NCBI GenBank assembly: GCA_031258475.1 | Contig: JAIRMS010000062.1 | Coordinates: 1-6,467, forward strand | Direction of reading: 5' to 3' | From: Holosporaceae bacterium | Lineage (GTDB): Bacteria > Pseudomonadota > Alphaproteobacteria > UBA3830 | DNA: 6,467 nt | Part shown: positions 4,878 through 6,467 of the stretch, piece after piece | Layout: every line of letters begins with the position of its first letter | Position numbering within the stretch: the first letter of the stretch is position 1 | Notes under the pieces: model-generated | Told to the model about the DNA's origin: nothing | Databases searched by the model: none | What the model saw: the letters and a program-made list of their open reading frames with translations, nothing else | Made by a program: the position numbers and the translations under genes

Positions 4878-6307
4878 AATCAGACGTTAGTATTCAAATT
4901 TGCATAGGAATGATGAATCTGTTTTTCGACTCCCGGGTTCCATTCGACATAGTCATGGCCAAATTTTTCAAAAACAACAGATGGATAGGCAGCCGTGATC
5001 GCCGTGAAATTGCGGAATTTTCCTACTCAATCTTTCGAAGCTTCGAAAGATTAAAGTTTCTTGCCTCAAATATTAGACCTCTTTCGAAACCGAGTAATTT
5101 CGAGGAATTTTCAGGCGTTATCGGAGCGCAGAACCGCAGCGTACTTGAAGTACGTGAGGATTCGAGCACCGGAACAGCGCAGAAATTACCGAAAGGACGA
5201 TGGTTACGAAAGAGGGCTATTACCCACGATCTTGGCAGGATTTACGTACTGATTGCTTTGAAAGTGATGAATGGACTCTCCGAAGCAAAAATTTGCGAAT
5301 TATTTTCCGGAAGGAGCGAAGGGCTCTCCAAATTAACGGATTCTGAAAAAAAATTGCTGAATCGGATCGATGAAACGACAGATTTTCCAGAACATGTATT
5401 GCTGAACTACCCCGAATGGATGACGGCGCTGCTGAAAGAAGCATTTCCTCCAGAAACGCTGAGGGAGGAAATGTTAACACTCAGTGAAAAAGCGCAGACC
5501 GATCTTCGAATAAATACACTAAAATCGTCAAAAGATGAAGTGAAGAAAATACTGGTCGATTCCGGAATTTCTGCGGTGGATTGCCGTTATTCCGTCAATG
5601 GATTGCGCTTGCAGGAAGGACGAATCAGCAGAAGTCACCGGGTAATAGCGGAGGGGCTGGCGGAAATTCAGGACGAGGGATCGCAGCTGGTGGCCGAGCT
5701 GTGCGACGCCGCTCCGGGAGATACGGTTGTGGATTTTTGTGCGGGCGCGGGCGGGAAAACCCTCGCAATAGCCGCTTCCATGAAAAACAAGGGGCTCATT
5801 TTTGCCCTTGATAAATATGAAAAGCGTCTAGAAAACGCAAAGATCAGATTCAGAAGGGCCAACGTCAACAATGTTTTCTGTCAGCAAATCACGGCAAAAT
5901 GGATTAAACGACATCTGGAGTGTGCAGACATCGTCCTGGTGGATGCCCCATGTTCCGGAACTGGCACATGGCGCAGAAATCCGGATATGCGAGCAAAATT
6001 TACCCGGGAGGATCTGCAGGAGCTAACAGCGACACAGACAGAAATTCTAGAGTCCGCCCAAGTATTGGTCAAAAATGGAGGCAGGCTAGTCTACGCCACA
6101 TGCTCTATTTTGAAGGAAGAGAACGAATATCAGATAGAAAATTTCCTAAATAATCATCGGGAATTTGTTCAGAAAAGAATAGGCAATCCCCCGGGAAATT
6201 ACCTAAAACTAACGCCATTCCAGCACAAAACAGATGGATTTTTCGTGGCAATTCTGGAAAAAGTCGCACAGCCCCTGGGAGACAGCAGACTCGATCCACA
6301 ATATTAA
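4874..6307 (+). CDS. rsmB: 16S rRNA (cytosine-967-C5)-methyltransferase RsmB (Sun/Fmu) with in-frame insertion
   Basis: RsmB makes m5C967 in 16S rRNA using SAM. An N-terminal helical NusB-like region (about 1-150; RDRREIAEFSYSIFRSF near 42-58) is followed by the NOL1/NOP2/Sun domain. Visible there are RINTLK, IQDEGSQLV, the SAM loop DFCAGAGGKT (287-296), motif IV DAPCSGTGTWRRNPD with Cys360, and motif VI VYATCSILKEEN with Cys410. These two cysteines correspond to the product-release and catalytic cysteines (E. coli C325 and C389). At 477 residues it exceeds the E. coli enzyme (429). Residues about 74-106 are encoded by a palindromic element at 5094-5189 and interrupt the NusB-like part; the catalytic domain looks intact. 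The start overlaps the rlmE stop; AGGGG lies too near the ATG, so coupling probably matters. A relative such as RsmF is less likely, given the NusB-like N-terminus. Confidence 0.92.
   Translation: MKSDVSIQICIGMMNLFFDSRVPFDIVMAKFFKNNRWIGSRDRREIAEFSYSIFRSFERLKFLASNIRPLSKPSNFEEFSGVIGAQNRSVLEVREDSSTGTAQKLPKGRWLRKRAITHDLGRIYVLIALKVMNGLSEAKICELFSGRSEGLSKLTDSEKKLLNRIDETTDFPEHVLLNYPEWMTALLKEAFPPETLREEMLTLSEKAQTDLRINTLKSSKDEVKKILVDSGISAVDCRYSVNGLRLQEGRISRSHRVIAEGLAEIQDEGSQLVAELCDAAPGDTVVDFCAGAGGKTLAIAASMKNKGLIFALDKYEKRLENAKIRFRRANVNNVFCQQITAKWIKRHLECADIVLVDAPCSGTGTWRRNPDMRAKFTREDLQELTATQTEILESAQVLVKNGGRLVYATCSILKEENEYQIENFLNNHREFVQKRIGNPPGNYLKLTPFQHKTDGFFVAILEKVAQPLGDSRLDPQY
5029..5052. repeat. 24-bp perfect palindrome inside rsmB
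   Basis: AATCTTTCGAAG is followed at once by its exact reverse complement CTTCGAAAGATT, with no loop. It encodes SIFRSFER in the N-terminal region of RsmB, at a place where related proteins also have residues, so it does not look like an insertion. CTTTCGAAA recurs once at 5081-5089. It may be chance, or a binding or cruciform-forming site. Confidence 0.6.
5094..5189. repeat. 96-bp palindromic repeat element inserted in frame in rsmB
   Basis: The ends GTAATTTC (5094-5101) and GAAATTAC (5182-5189) are exact inverted repeats. Near the middle, CGTACTT-G-AAGTACG (5140-5154) is a perfect stem, and the arms between show further imperfect complementarity (TCGGAGCGCAGAA against TTCGAGCACCGGA). The length is 96 bases, exactly 32 codons, and it adds a polar segment including SVLEVREDSSTGTAQ. 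A second frame through it is open too (AAYLKYVRIRAPEQ). Size, structure and placement inside a conserved gene resemble Rickettsia palindromic elements, though I do not recognise this sequence as a named family. Exact borders are uncertain by several bases. Confidence 0.6.
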
Positions 6308-6361
6308 AAACCACATTTTTTGCGCATAGTCCATGACATTTTAAGCCTAATTCAATTACTA

Positions 6362-6375
6362 CGTGCTAAAGCACG
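6362..6375. terminator. Short hairpin between convergent genes
   Basis: CGTGC and GCACG pair around the loop TAAA, 54 bases after the rsmB stop and 7 bases beyond the stop of the minus-strand gene on the right. It is placed where a shared terminator would be, but the stem has only five pairs and no T run follows on either strand. Confidence 0.3.
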
Positions 6376-6382
6376 AAGAATG

Positions 6383-6466
6383 CTAAGGACCTAAAGGTTC
6401 GCCGGATGCGGATAAATCCTTCTTTTCGTCCCAAACTTTGAAGACAAAATCCTCATCTTTTTGGTC
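6383..6466 (-). CDS. C-terminus of a hypothetical protein (partial at right edge)
   Basis: On the minus strand a frame enters from the right edge and ends at TAG (6385-6383) after 27 codons. It encodes DFVFKVWDEKKDLSASGEP and ends Gly-Pro. The mix of acidic, basic and aromatic residues looks like real protein, and the convergent layout with rsmB plus the hairpin between them supports a gene end here. Too little is visible to name a family. Confidence 0.45.
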   Translation of the reverse strand, partial: DQKDEDFVFKVWDEKKDLSASGEPLGP

Positions 6467-6467
6467 C

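Noticed and set aside
5061..5252. Second plus-strand ORF through the palindromic element in rsmB
   Set aside because: It lies in an alternative frame inside rsmB with no own ribosome site; it only shows that the repeat is open in two frames.

Overview
The window looks like chromosome of an AT-leaning, probably host-associated alphaproteobacterium. This rests on the rlmE-rsmB pairing, an RsmB of alphaproteobacterial style, a palindromic element inserted in frame inside a protein gene (a habit known from Rickettsia), and long gene-poor gaps. A Holosporales/Rickettsiales-like symbiont is a reasonable guess, but it is inference and no rRNA is present to settle it.

Left part (1-1201). The first 234 bases hold a reading frame entering from the left edge, weak signs of a divergent gene on the other strand, and a strong hairpin. 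Next comes a TadE-like pseudopilin gene with an intact C-terminal body and a problematic 5' end. The prepilin cleavage motif lies upstream of the first in-frame ATG, no ordinary start codon serves that frame, and a run of 11 G sits where one extra G would join an upstream open frame to the pilin frame. The gene is therefore phase-variable, misassembled at the homopolymer, or broken.

Middle part (1202-3693). A TATAAT box precedes a 30-codon ORF with a good ribosome site. A second possible promoter then precedes two tightly spaced genes that probably form an operon. The first encodes a small exported helical protein of unknown family. The second encodes an exported metallo-beta-lactamase-fold hydrolase of ComEC/Rec2 type, joined to a helical C-terminal region I do not recognise. 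This pair is the most unusual protein content of the window.

Right part (3694-6467). A gene-poor stretch leads to tRNA-Gln(CUG) on the minus strand. The genes rlmE (23S rRNA Um2552 methyltransferase) and rsmB (16S rRNA m5C967 methyltransferase) follow and overlap by four bases (ATGA), so they are likely translationally coupled; they serve ribosome maturation. rsmB carries a 96-bp inverted-repeat element encoding about 32 extra residues, and a separate 24-bp perfect palindrome. A convergent gene enters from the right edge on the minus strand; only its last 27 codons are visible.
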